From NCBI RefSeq assembly GCF_029962835.1, contig NC_080582.1:25366032-25430031 (forward strand): 64,000 bases of DNA, written 5' to 3'. Below the pieces are notes generated by a model, which searched no databases, had not been told where the DNA came from, and was given only the letters and a program-made list of their open reading frames with translations. Of this stretch, positions 21,273 to 33,656 are shown piece by piece. Made by a program: the position numbers and the translations under genes. This DNA comes from Magnolia sinica (Eukaryota > Streptophyta > Magnoliopsida > Magnoliales > Magnoliaceae). How positions within the stretch are numbered: the first letter of the stretch is position 1; each line of letters begins with the position of its first letter.

Positions 21273-22080
21273 TTACTTGTAAGTTAGATAATTAGTTACC
21301 CATTTGAGAATTTTTATGTAGCCATATATAGATATGGTGTGTTTCTGGTGACATAGAAATTGCTCAAATTGTCCCATTTTTGGATAATTCAAGGTTAGAT
21401 GGATAATATTCTTTCATATAATCTGTTTAAATGTTCATGCCTAATCCGCGGTCCATCTCCTCATTTCTCTCTGGATATGTTTCTTCCGTTTCGTATCCAA
21501 TGTCAAATATCTTTACATTGCTTTAGATCTTTGGAATCGGAATGTAACGTAAGATTAACTTATCTAGAGAGGCATGAGGAGATGCTGCCGAATTTTCGGC
21601 ATGGACGTTTAAATGAAAATATAAAAGTATTATAATCTATCCAACCTTGAATGAGTAACTAATTTAGAATTTAATTGTTACTTGTAAGTTAGATAATTAG
21701 TTACCCATTTGAGGATTTCTATGTGGCCATATATAGATATGGTGTGTTTTTGGTGACATAAAAATCACTCAAATTGTCCTGTTTTTGGACAGTAAAAGGT
21801 TAGATGGATAATATGTTTTCATATAATCTATTTAAATGTTCATGCCTGATTCGCTCTCCTTGTTTCTCTCTGGATATGTTTCTTTCATTTCGTATCTAAT
21901 GCCAAATATTTTTACATTACTTTAAATATTTGACATCGGAATGTAACGTAAGATCAACTTATCTGGAGAGGCATGGGGAGATGTTGCCGCATTTTCGGCG
22001 TGGATATTTAAATGGAAATATGAAAGTATTACAATCTATCCAACCTTGAATGGGTAACTAATTTAGGATTTAGTATAGCT
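21273..22080 (+). repeat. 405-bp tandem direct duplication upstream of the hAT pseudogene
   Basis: Units at 21273-21677 and 21678 to about 22080 begin with the same TTACTTGTAAGTTAGATAAT word, spaced exactly 405 bases apart. They stay alignable to TGAATG(A/G)GTAACTAATTTAG. Differences are scattered substitutions and a small indel in the TTCATGCCT(A/G)AT region. Both copies read SECNVR(L/S)TYLERH in one frame, which may be chance conservation from recent duplication. The array lies directly 5' of the hAT transposase start. Confidence 0.85.
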
Positions 22081-22134
22081 CTGTTAGCATTAGATTGTTA
22101 ATGCTAATATGATTTAGTATATTTCAACTATCAG

Positions 22135-24147
22135 ATGGAAAGTGAGGGCCTTTCCAATACCCTGTCCCCGGCCCCTGGTGGTTGGTCAATTGCATCACCT
22201 GTGATCCTTGAAGATGAAGGATTAGGTCTTGAATATGAAGAGGTGCTTATCGACGTTATTGATACTAGTACCACATAGTCACATGTTGCGAAAAAATTGA
22301 AAAAGAGGTCTGGAGTGTGGGAAGATTTTGAAGAAGTAACCCTGAAGAACGACCAAGTGAAGATACAATACAAGCATTGCAAGAGTTATTACACTAAGCA
22401 AGCAGATGGTTCGACCACAATGTTGAAGAAATATATTTCAAGGTATTATAATAAAGTGAGAAGTACGACAAGGCAACAAACACTTTCATTTTCGCAATCT
22501 TCAAAGGATACGTCAGTGTCCATTTACAAGTATGACAGAGAGTTAGTGAATGAGTGGATGACTAAGTTAATTATTACAGATGAAAGATCATTTCAGATGG
22601 TAGAGAGTTCTACTTTTGTTGGACTAGCTAGATGCCTTAACCCCAAATATGAGAAGGTCTCTCATACAACAATCAAGTGGGTGTGTATGAAGATGTACGA
22701 AGGCGAGAAGGTCAAGTTGAAAGGAGAGTTGAAAATGATTTTCCAAATTAGTCTGACATTTGATTTGTGGACGACATCTAATCAATAAAAGGGGTATATG
22801 TCTATAACTGCTCACTACGTTGATGCTGAATGGAGGCTTTGTAAGAGAATAATAAACTTCTGTTATCTTGCTCCTCCTCATAGTGGTTTGATGATTTCAG
22901 ACTGCATACACAGATGTCTTATGGAGTGGAGAATTGAGAAGAAGATCTCTACAATTACTCTAGACAATGCCTCTGTAAATGATAGCGTGATAATTAATTT
23001 GCGCAACCAGTTTCAGGCCATCGGTGACCTGTATTTTGGTGGAAAGATATTTCATGTTAGGTATTGTGCCCACATCCTAAACTTGATTATATAAGATGGC
23101 CTTAAAACAATCGATCCACTGATTGATAACATAAGAGAGAGTGTGAAGTACATACGGGGGTCACCTTCATGATTACATGCATGGAATGAGATCATGAAGC
23201 GGTTGAATTTGTCAACTCAGAGAACGATGAAGTTGGACATCACGACATGTTGGAATTCAACTTTTGAAATGTTGGATTTAGTGATAGATTTGAGACCCGC
23301 ATTCTCTCACTATGCAGAGCATGATAGTACGTATGCTTGGTTGCCTTCTGAAGATGATTAGTTAAGAGCTAAATAAGTTTGTAAGTTCCTTTCCGTTTTT
23401 TACAACTGCACGAAGAAATTTTCGGGTTGCAAATATCCAATATCAAATATATTTCTACCTGAACTTTGGAAGGTAAAAGATGCCTTGCGCAAAAGTAGTA
23501 CTGGACAAGACTTTTTATACTTTATGACCATGGGTATGCATGTAAAGTTTGATAAGTATTGGTCTGAGTGTAGTCTGGTAATGGGTATTGCAGTCATTCT
23601 TGATCCCTGATACAAAATGTATATGGTTGGCTTCATACGTAATAAGTTGTATGGTGTGATGGGTGTTGCTGAGGCTGAAAAGATTTCTGATGCAATTAGT
23701 GAATTGTACAATTTGTATGTGTGTGCCTCAAAAGAACAATCTCCTTAAGTGGGTTCTAGTTCTGCTGTTGATGAATCACAAGAAGACACGGTAGATGATT
23801 TCATGTCTTACTATACACAGATGAAAGGGACTCAAGTATGGATGGCTAGATCAGAACTTGAAGACTATATCAAGGAGGATCTTCTAGTTCTAAACAAAGG
23901 CGATGATTTTGATATTTTGGAGTGGTGGAGGGCAAGATTTGGTAAGTTATAGTACCCTGTGCTTTCGTTAATGGCACGTGACATATTATCAATTCAAATT
24001 TCAACTGTCGCTTCAGAATCCGCTTTTAGTATGAGGAGTAGGGTCGTAAGCAAGTATAGAAGCTCACTTATACCTGAATCGGTTGAAGAGCTCATTTGTA
24101 CTCAGGATTGGCTACGTCCGACGTGGGAGAAAAGAGAACTCTATTGA
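22135..24147 (+). pseudogene. hAT transposase pseudogene (BED finger / RICESLEEPER-DAYSLEEPER-like)
   Basis: The frame from ATG 22135 reads MESEGLSNTLSPAPGGWSIA, then a TAG at 22276, then KKRSGVWEDFEEVTL and the degenerate BED finger IQYKHCKSYYTKQADGSTTM. It continues with LTFDLWTTSNQ (the DLWTS motif of plant hAT transposases), GYMSITAHYVD, TLDNASVNDSVI and VRYCAHILNLII. It ends with WWRARFGKL, a stop, [19 protein letters not shown] and ASESAFS, the hATC dimerisation domain. Stops are at 22276, 22786, 23092 and 23950, plus several between 23170 and 23750. The span of about 670 codons is the usual family length, so this is a nearly full-length but dead copy. A single-exon structure is normal for the family. 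Confidence 0.9.
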
Positions 24148-24441
24148 TGAGGAGTTCGATGAAGAGGAGAGTGGCAAGATTGATGAGACAGTACCTGCAA
24201 CTGCAATATGATTTTGATGCATTCTATTTTTATTATATTATGTTATTTGAAATTTTGTTAAAACAGTTATATTGAAGTTTTATGGTTATGTCTTATGTGT
24301 GGATAAATATTTCACTTTTTTCATTAGTATTATTCAATTATATAATATTGTTTAAATCTCTTATTATATTGTTAGGTAATTGCGTTCATTCATAACTTTA
24401 AATTATTTTTTTATCTTAAGCTAACTAGATATACACTACAT

Positions 24442-25300
24442 ATGTCATCGGAAGATGATGCATTGGTGGATAGTCCGAATTTACTCCCAGGATGGAAAGA
24501 TAAAATTGAAATGTAAGTTGTGTGGAAAAAAGTTTGTTAACAAAACAAATCGACCCAAATTACATTTCGCTTGTCGGGGAGGAGACGACACACTATGTAG
24601 CAAAGCTCCTTAGGAAGTCTGAGATTTATTTAGAGCCATTCTCGATTCTAATACGAAGACTTCCTACACCCCTCATCCTTCAACTACAACAAATACAATT
24701 AACCAAAGAATATATAGAAGTAGGCCTATTATAAATGAAGAAGGGTTTAGTAGAGGAACTGCAACTGCCTCTGGCTCTACTTCCAAGCCTTTCACAACCA
24801 CAATTAGTAGAGAAGAAGAATAAGAGAGAATTTTAAGGGAATAACAAGATTAGGATTTTAAAGAGGCTGTCAAATAAAGCATGCAAATGGCATACAGATC
24901 AAGAAGTACTAGACAACAACATTCACCTCTGAGACAACATGATGCTGAAGCCGGCACAAGTAAACCATCAAAGTTTCTTAAGAGTCTTGTAGCATTTTAT
25001 AGGGGGTTAGGAATCCCATACAAATCGAATCATAAAAAGCGTTTGAAAAAACTTCTTGCATTTGTGAATAAGGACGATGGGAAGGGATCCCCACCATCCA
25101 ATTCAGCAGAGGTGAAGGACCGTTTTTTGGACACATCCTGCCCAGAGTCGGCCAAGAGTTCTCCTGCAGTTGAATCATTAAAAAGAGAATCGAAGGATGA
25201 CTTTGGCGATGAAGGTTGAGGTGGAGGAGGGGGTTACTATTACAAACAAGGTTCATTTAGTTACATGCCACATAGGCATTCATCATATAGAGGGTATTGA
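24442..25300 (+). pseudogene. BED-type zinc-finger, hAT-derived pseudogene with Gly/Tyr-rich tail
   Basis: Begins MSSEDDALVDSPNLLPGWKD, then after a one-base slip reads CKLCGKKFVNKTNRPKLH and FACRGGDDTLCSKAP, a C-x2-C finger followed by H and C ligands as in BED fingers at the N-terminus of hAT proteins. Then come LFRAILDSNTKTSYT, NTINQRIYRSRPIINEEG and MQMAYRSRSTRQQHSPLRQ. The longest open part is 24881-25219. A TGA after FGDEG is followed in frame by GGGGGYYYKQGSFSYMPH and a final stop. No catalytic DDE or hATC region follows, so it is a truncated or domesticated-type N-terminal unit. Stops and slips make it a pseudogene. It is not clearly the same element as the preceding hAT copy. Confidence 0.7.
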
Positions 25301-28174
25301 ATATATAAAAATTTTGCCTAATTTATATGTCAGTATGTGCATGTTAGGTTTTTTAACTTTTGATTTTGGACATGATGTTGGACATGGTTTATTTACTTTT
25401 GAAGTGAAGAATGTTCTTTCATTTGGATGCTACTCTTCCTTTCTCTGCTTTTCTGGCCTAATCTTTTTCTTTTTCTTTCTTTATTATTTTTTAAATTTTA
25501 GCTTAAAGTGTGTTTGGAACCAAATTTCATGAAAATCTGCACCAAATTAAACTGATTAGTCATGAAATTTCATGGTATTTGCCACAACCATAACTATTTT
25601 TTTCCATACAACTTCTTAACATCTTGGTTGCACTAAATATCATGTCTAGTGTGGCACAAAATATCATGATATTTTCATGAAATAATGGTGCAATCTAACA
25701 CATTGTCTCAATAACTTTTGTTTTATAGGCTATTGATGGTGATTTTCAATTCAAGGTAGCCACCATCAGCTTTTAAGATATTTTTCTTCTTAGAAAATGC
25801 GATTAAATGGCATAGTGCTAGCTTACTTGTTTTGGCCAAGCATCATTTACTGAGTGCAAACACCATTTGGAAAAAAGAGGAAAAAAAGCCAGGCCTGGCT
25901 TGTTAACTGCCCTAGTACTGTAAGAACCAATCTTTTACATGTAAAAGTGAAGCCTTTGAAAAATTGAGTATCAGTGGCAGTAAAATATTTTACATGCAAA
26001 GTGAAGCCAGACCTCACCATGTACAAATGGCAAATAGGTGTAATATCCAAGCCATCCATCAGAAAGGTACCACTGTGTAGATTCCCTATCCCAACAATCA
26101 GGTCGGTTCACTTTTTAGATGGGCCATAATTAACTGAATAAATGTGCAGTTGTGAAAAAAATGGCTGAAAGTTTTCTAACCTGTCCACTTATTTCTAATA
26201 TCATGGCACACCTACTGACTAGATTGCCTTTTATTTGGTACTAATATGTACATGGTGAGGTCCACTTAATGGATAGCTTGGATATTTCACCATCTACCAT
26301 GCTGCATATGTGGTGGTTTTTACATCAGTGGAATTGTACACACATGTGGTGTTAACAAAGCTTAATTTTGTATGCTAAATTGGTTCCTAGTGAGGAAGAA
26401 TGAATGTTTATTCTCTAATTGTATGGTTGCGAAATTGGAAGACCTTAATATATTTGTGACCTTGATCCTTCTTAGTGCTTGGTGCTATAGTTTTGCATTA
26501 GCCTGATTTTTGGGCTCCAAGGAAATCATGATCTTAGATGGTGCCATTGGTTGACAACGAATGGCTAGTTGAACATGTCTCTTAACCAAAGGCTGTAAGA
26601 GGTGCATGAATATAATTAGATGACCTGTATGTGTTAAGTTTATTTTGGAGTTATATGTATAACAATTGTACAATTGTGAGCCTATGTGAATGAACCACAC
26701 TCAATTATTTAAGTACCATACGTGCCCCATAGTTAAAGCTCAACCAATGAGAATCCCGGTGGATAGAATCTAAGACAAAAAATGGAACTAACTTCACCTT
26801 TGATTTATTGTCATCTGTTTCTTGAACCCATGACTTAAAACATCCAATCATGCAGCGCATGTGAGTTTTAGAGCTACCTGATTTTTGTACTATTGCTCTA
26901 TTGTGAGTTTGAGAAACTAATGGACAGAGTGGATTTCTCAAAGGCATCTCAGTCAGCCCACATACCTGACCATACGAGGCAATTCGCTGATCATGATCCT
27001 TTAATTATTTACAATTCCATTTACTGTAAAAGAAAAATATTACTAAACACTTTGAGAATATTACCACTTTCAATGTAAATCCTTCCCTAATCACTTTTTC
27101 GTGGGCCATTCAATCAATGAAAGAATGGTCCAAATTTAAGCAGCAAAAAGGTGTGGATGAATTAAAAGCGATTTTTCAAACTCTATGGGTTGGTAAGTTG
27201 TGTAGCTGATGCATCTTTTAATGTGGATTTGGTGGATAAGGACCTGTTTCTTTCACCAGTTTCTGGTGTAATATAAAGGAAATGTTCAATGGTTATAAAT
27301 TACTTTATATATCTCCTAACAAAAAATGCATTTTACTGTCAAGTCCTGTGTTTGGATTATCGATAGTAAACTTGTAATGATAACATTTTTGTATTACTGT
27401 ATAGTAAAATTGCAATGATAACACTTTTCCTTTCACTAATCAGGGTAATTTCCAAAACAAGGAAGCGTATGGCCGAAAGTTCATGCACAAGCTTTGGGCT
27501 TTGCGAGTTTAATTGAATCACTTTCAGCTCTTCCTTTTAGCTATAAATAAGCTACCACCAAAAGCCTTCCCTATTGTAGAAAAGGAGCCAGACAATGACC
27601 GGAAGTAAATTTCTCTTGTCCACTGGAAGAAGGTAAGCATCCTGAACTCATCTCCATCAAGGTCACGACCAGTAAGCTTAACCTACAAACAAGATTTGTG
27701 AGGCCCACCATAATGCGTACATGACAGCCAAGTGCCAACCCATCCGTTGCAGGCACTCCCCCAAGTTTTCTTTGGAGCCTAAAAATCAGGCTAATGTAAA
27801 ACTCATGTCAGCCACATGATGCAAAACTCCCTATTATCAAATGTGTTGGTGCTAGAGTTTGTTCAACTTGTGCTCCAATCTTTAAAGTTACCAATTTTAG
27901 TCATTGAGTTTGCTATCTGTTCTAGACACCAATGGATTGGTACCTTTTAAGTTGGTTAGTCATGGTCCTCATGGATGTTTGGATGACCCCATTCAATCCA
28001 TGCCATCCTCTTTCCATTTGGGTTGACACGTGGAAAGGCGTAGAAGTCATTGCCACTAACTAATAATTTTGGTTCTAAAAGTTACATGATCCAAAAGAAA
28101 AGAGTTAATGGCAGCAAAATCAGTATATAAACAAAGGTGCATTTGTTGTATAGAAACCGATGTTACCCACTTAC
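25301..28174. other. No gene recognised; old MITE fragments
   Basis: This 2.9-kb AT-rich stretch has only short frames. Weak MITE words (GTGAGGCCCACCATAATGCG at 27698-27717, CTAATGGACAGAGTGGATTTC near 26917) suggest eroded MITEs. At 27446-27510 the sequence after TTTCACTAATCAG reads GNFQNKEAYGRKFMHKLWAL in frame, which looks exon-like but is not assigned to any family. I see no RNA gene. Confidence 0.4.
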
Positions 28175-28880
28175 CCTAACTACGTGGGGCCCAAATTGAT
28201 GTATTTGTTGTATATTAACACTGTCCATCTTTTTTTCCATATCATTTTAGGACAAGATACCAAAATTCAAGAAGATTCAAATATCAGGTGAACCATTCCA
28301 CTAAAAACAGTGATGAATGACCATTAAAAACTATTTGTACGCCACAGGAAAACAACCGATCCGAACCCAGCCCAATCCGATCCGACTCGGTTTTCTTGAC
28401 TGAGTCATACTCGGATCGGTCCAGGGTAGTATGTGTTAGGATTGGATCGAGTCATATGACCCAGACTCGGTCTAGGATTGGTTCGAGTCCGGGTCAGGCC
28501 ATGTAGACTCGGACCGGGTTGAGTTGGACCCAATCCGATTCGACTTGGTTCGATGCCTAGCTCTAGCGGTACTAAAGGAAAATGTGGTTAGAGAAATTCC
28601 TATCATTGAAACCTTCATGGGTTTAACAGTGATGTTTAGATGCCATCCATACTATTAATAACGTCATTCCTATTCGGATGAACTGAAAACAAGAATATTA
28701 GCATGAATCAAAACTTCTGTGGCCCCACGAATATTTCAACTATGTACGTTTAATTATCACATTTTAGGATCACTTGAGCTTTAGATATGGTTCATTTTTG
28801 GCAACATGCCCTAAAATGAACTCACAAAACGGATAGACGGGGAGGATTTTCACAAACATCACAGTGGGCCACACCTGGTT
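28175..28880. mobile_element. Fold-back MITE, outer layer of a four-layer nest
   Basis: The left arm (about 28179-28340: GTGGGGCCCAAATTGATG, CATATCATTTTAGGAC) and the inverted right arm (about 28575-28880: CATTTTAGGATCACTTGAGC, ACAGTGGGCCACACCTGG) are the usual MITE arms. A CCGATCCGAACC / GACTCGGTT-rich segment lies between them at about 28344-28568. It ends in GCCTAGCTCTAG, resembling the terminus of a different non-autonomous element. The right end is broken by the insertion starting at 28889 and appears to resume after 48547. Confidence 0.55.
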
Positions 28881-29584
28881 CCCAGCGCTAGGGGTGTACA
28901 TTGAGTCGAACTGAGTCGAGCTGGTGTGAGACCCGTATCCTAGCCCGTACCATTCCGTAGGCTTCTAAAGTCTTCCCGGTAGAATTTTGGCAACCCGCGA
29001 TCTGTTATTGGCATTTGCGCGTGATCCTGAGTTGTGTCCCGTATATTAGAGTTGGCTCGACTCAAAACTTGTACCCTTGTGACCGCAATGTCGTCGTGGT
29101 TCCAACACCACATATTACGCCCCGAGGCGATACCCGAGCCAGGAGATGTGGGCTCGCGTTCAGTTCGAGAAAAATGTCGCACATTTGCAATCCCAAAGGA
29201 ATCTCTATGACACATCACATCAATCCATCAATCAAGTGCAAGCAACCCAACCCATTCCTCTCTTACACAACCTTACCTAAAGTCAACTCTCTCCCTTATA
29301 CAAGTACACCCATCCATCACTCACCATCCCTCTCTCCCATCACTTCTCTCCCATCATCTCTCTCCTTCATTCTCTCTCCATTCTCCTAAGCAACCCCACC
29401 ATGAGAGACCTCCAAGCTATCTCTAAGAGAGGAGAGATTGGTGTGACCCACCTCCCTATCTCCCATCTCCACCGTCCAATCACCATCATCCTCCATCAAA
29501 GTAGTAGCCGAGGAGCTTAGCTTGCCATTGATCCAAGAAGAAACAAGAAATGTGGGTGATTTTTGTGTGGATTTGATTATTTGA

Positions 29585-31130
29585 GGGCCCACATGTGGTG
29601 GGACCCATCTTGATGTATGTATGTTTATGGAGGAGCTCATAGTGGCGGAGCTCCTCTCATCTCCTTCAATATATCTCTCTCTCTCTCTATTTGTTTCCCT
29701 TGTATGATGGCCCACCTAATGACTAATGGGTTTTATCCACGCTGCCCAAACCATGAGATAGCACTGCTGTCCACTGAGTGGGCCACCCACGCTGCCTAGA
29801 CCGGGCCTGCATGACCAGCCAGTCACATAGGCCTGGCCATAGGGAAAACACAATAGAAGCTTGATCTAAAGCTTTGTGGGCCACTCGCGTGTGGACCCAC
29901 CTTGATGTGTGCTGGATCCACACCGTCCAGACCTTGGACAGTGGGTCCCATGCAGCACAATTACTGCTGCCTCGCAGACAGCGAGTTCTGAGGTCTGGTA
30001 TGAGGTATGCACCCTACACCGTCCATCCACTGTTTTTAGCAGACGTGTGAGGCCCACCGAACATGTGCTGCACGTGTGGGATGGGACCCACCTTGCTATA
30101 CGTACTATGCACCTTGCATCTTCCATCCATGGACGGTGCTGTGAAGGGCCAACCGTGATGTATTTGCTACCCAATCTGTCCGTCCGTCTGAGACGTAGGA
30201 TCCACTCCACACGTGTTGCACGTGTGGAGGTGGGACCCAACCTGATGTATTTATTCTATGTGTACACCATCCATCCCTCTTTGGATGGTGGGTGGACACC
30301 TTGCTGTATGTAATCTTCATCGTCCATCTGGACAGGGCTGTGTGTGCAGGCCGCCATGATGTTTGCACCATGATGCGTGTATTTTGCATCCACACCATCC
30401 GTTTGTGGTCCCCACCAGCGGCAACAGTTGCTACATATGTCAGTTAGTTCTATGGGTCCCATCTGGACTGTGGACCCCACCATAATATGTATTTTATTCC
30501 AATCGTTCATCTAGACGGTGAGGACCCCACCTAGTTGCTGTATTGATGCCACCATGATCTGTGGGCCTGATCATCAGGCATGTGTTATATCTGACCATCC
30601 ATCTGTAGTGGGGCGACCGTTATGTATGTGTGCTCCACGCCGTCCAGTCGTTTACAATTTAGACAATCCATCAGATCCAAATCTCTGATGGCCACATGCG
30701 TGGGATCCACCGTGATGTAAGTGTTTTGTCCATGCTGCCCTGGAGTGTGGGCCCCACACGTGGAAACCTCCTATGATGTATGTGATTATCCATGCCAGCC
30801 ATCCATTTGTTTTGACGTGGGGCCCTGCCCACACATGTAGCACGTGTGAGCAGGTGGGACCCACCTTGCTGCTTGTATTATGTATCCACAACCGTCCACT
30901 TGTGGACGGTGCTATAGGGGCCGCACCATGATGTATGGGTATATCCCCACCGTCTGTTCATTTTGATGGACGTATGGCCCACCTTGCCGCATGTATTTTA
31001 GCCACGCCGTCCATCTATTTCATCTACGCCATACCCAGCCTCGTGGGACACCATGATATATGTGTTGTGCATCCATGTTGTTCATTTGGTGGGCCCATTT
31101 GGAAGGTGCAGGCCCACCTGCTGGCCGTGT
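29585..31130. repeat. Expanded GGGACCCACC...GATGTATG...CCATCC module array in element D
   Basis: About twenty diverged modules, each of the form GTGGG(A/C)CCCACC, a few bases, TGATGTATG, TTxTATCCACACCGTCCATC, spaced roughly 60-100 bases apart. The same modules occur in smaller number in A (8700-9000), B and C, and as the arms of the free MITEs. Translation frames through it are not believed to be genes. Confidence 0.65.
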
Positions 31131-31570
31131 AGGGCCCACCCAATATGAGGTAATTAGGCCCATGAGATGCGGCCCACTTGATGTAATGAGGGCCTATTGA
31201 TATGTATTTGAGGGTCATATGCAGGGCCATCTGTTGTGTATTTTAGGCTCACGTGTATAGGGCCCATTGTGTTGTAACTACAGTCTATGTTTAAGGCCCC
31301 TTTGATGTATATAAGGCCCATTGGTGTAGCCCATTGATGCGGCCCATTGTGATGCGTATAGGCCCATATTATGTGGCTTATCGTGATATATTTGTGACCC
31401 ATTTGGCAAGGCCTACTATGATGTAATTGTGGTCTAGGTATGAGGCCCGACATGATGTATTTGAGGCCCATGAGTGAGGCCCATTGTGATGTATCTGAGG
31501 TCCACGTGATGCGGCCCATAGTGATGTGTATGTAGCTGTTGTATGAGGCCCATTGCGATGTGTATTAGGC
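31126..31570. repeat. GGCCCAT array, first part, in element D
   Basis: Same AGGCCCA / TGATGTAT units as in A-C, followed by CCTTGGGAGCAATGTTGG at 31621. Confidence 0.75.
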
Positions 31571-31724
31571 CTTTGTGTGAGGCCATGGGCCCACTATATG
31601 TTTAACCCTATGTGGGCCCCTCCTTGGGAGCAATGTTGGTTGAATGTCCACATTGATGGGCAATGATGGTTGGATGTCCACATTATGACCTTCCCTTAGG
31701 TCTTGTTAGGACCATTCTCACCGA

Positions 31725-32254
31725 TTCCGATTGTCAATTCCGATTGACGATTCCGATTGTCGAGGCCGAGTCCGATTGATCAGGCTGATTCCGTTAGTCG
31801 AGGCCGATTCCGATTGTCAATTTCGATTGACGAGGCCGAGTCCGATTGACGAGGCCGATTCTGTTAGTCAAGGCCGATTACCGAGGCCGATTCCAATTGA
31901 CGATTCTGATTGTCGAGGCTGAGTCGACTGATGAGGCCGATTCCATTAGTCGAGGCCGATTCCGATTGTTAATTCCAAGGCCGATTGTCGAGGCCAATTC
32001 CGATTGTCAAGGCTGAGTCCGATTGACGAGGCTGATTCTGTTAGCTGAGGTCAATTATTGAGGCCGATTCTTATTCTGATTGTTGAGGCCGATTATCGAG
32101 ACCGATTCTGATTGTCGAGGTCGATTGTTGAGGCCAATTCTGATTTTGATTATCGAGGTCGTTTATCGAGACCGATTCCGATTGTTGAGGTCGATTTCGA
32201 TTCCGATTGTTGAGGCTGATTCCGATTGTCGAGGCCGATTGTTGAGGCCGATTC
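31725..32254. repeat. GATTCCGATTGTCGAGGCC tandem array, about 530 bp
   Basis: Variable head-to-tail units are built from the words CCGATT, GATTGTC, GA(C/T)GAGGCCGA and GTTAGTCGAGGCC, with a basic step of about 12-18 bases and irregular higher-order repetition. It is sharply bounded by ordinary element sequence on both sides and is absent from A, B and C. Open frames in it, such as 31731-31922, are artefacts. Confidence 0.9.
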
Positions 32255-32550
32255 CGTATTTGAGGCCCATTGTGATATGTATTCAGCCTGTGTTTAAGGC
32301 CCAATGTGATCTATGTGAGGCTTATGTGATGAGGCCCATTATGGTGCATTTGAGGGCCAAGCGATGGAGCCCGTTGTGATGTATATTAGGCCCATGTGAG
32401 AGGCCCATCGTGATGTGTATTAAGCTCTTGAGTAAGGCCCATGGTGTTGTATATTAGACCTTTGTGTAAGGTCATGGGTCTACTATATGTTAGGCTCTAT
32501 TTGGGCCATTCCTTAGGGGCAATGTTGGTTAAATGTCCACATTGTCGATG
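32255..32550. repeat. GGCCCAT array, second part, and repeated CCTTxGGGGCAATGTTGG block in element D
   Basis: After the GATTGTCGAGG array the GGCCCAT units resume. A second copy of the GCAATGTTGGTTAAATGTCC block appears at about 32520, the first being at 31628. This indicates an internal duplication of roughly 0.9 kb accompanying the array. Confidence 0.7.
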
Positions 32551-33656
32551 TTGATTGTCGATGCCGGTTGTTGATACTGATTTATGAGTATGTGACAACA
32601 TAACATCATGATACATACCCATGCGCATCATATGTATGTTTTTTATGAGATGTGGTTGACCATTGCATATGTTATTAGGCAGGTTGTTATGAGACTCCCT
32701 GATAGGTGGAGGTTATCTCACATGAGTGCACGGTATGCACAGGATTGATGCATAAATGGATTTATGACTCATGCATCTTGCATTGTGTGTTGCGACTACT
32801 GTACACCCTAGCGATATCAGGGCCATAGCCTCTATAAGTATATCGTGGATGACCAGATAGGACACCGAAAATGTTTGGTTCTAGCATACGGGGGTCATAC
32901 ATGTCCTTGGGTAAAAATTTCTAAACCTCCGTGGCCAGGAGACGCCTTAATGTCAAGACCGAGTGGATATATATGAGCATATGAGGGTCGATGACCAGGA
33001 GGCCACGTCTCCCACTGTGTCATGATCGGTTGGGAGGGGGTGTGGACTTACCTGCCCGAGAGTAGGGGGCATTATTAGGCTGAGTTTGACCAGCTCGTGA
33101 ATGGGTCCGTTATTGACGTGTCGGTAGATATTGGCTGACTACTGGCCAGGCGGATGGTGAGGTCTCTTCCACTTATATGATCACGCGTCAGTGGGCGGCG
33201 ATTTGAATGTAGAGTGAACTAGACCCCAGTGATAATCCCAGAGAGAAACTGTACTGATATGTGGACTTATCGAGTGGGAGTTGCATATTCATTCATTCAT
33301 TCACTATCCACTCGGGTTGGTAGTACGTAACTAATTATTGTGTACCTTCGTAATGACAAGGATTTTAGTTGGGCACACGACTAACCTGAGATCAAAAGTC
33401 TACTACAATGAGTCTGGCTATCCAAATTTAGGCATGGGACTGGTCTGGATAGAAGTCCTTTGTGATGGACCTCATAGCCTGCGATACTACGTATTATCAT
33501 CCTGACTTCACTCCAGCTTAGTCATTTCATTTGCACCGCATATTGCATTGTATCATTAGCATGTGATATTTGGCTTACTATCCCCGCATTGTAAGTTGAT
33601 CTACACTGCTTCATCAGTATATGATATTATTTTTATTATATTTTTGCATCGCATAG

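Noticed and set aside
31725..32254. CRISPR-like array
   Set aside because: Units are irregular with no constant spacer length and no cas genes; the context is plant transposon DNA.
31731..32379. Plus- and minus-strand frames rich in Arg/Asp/Pro or Asn/Gln/Ser
   Set aside because: Low-complexity translations of the GATTGTCGAGGCC array.
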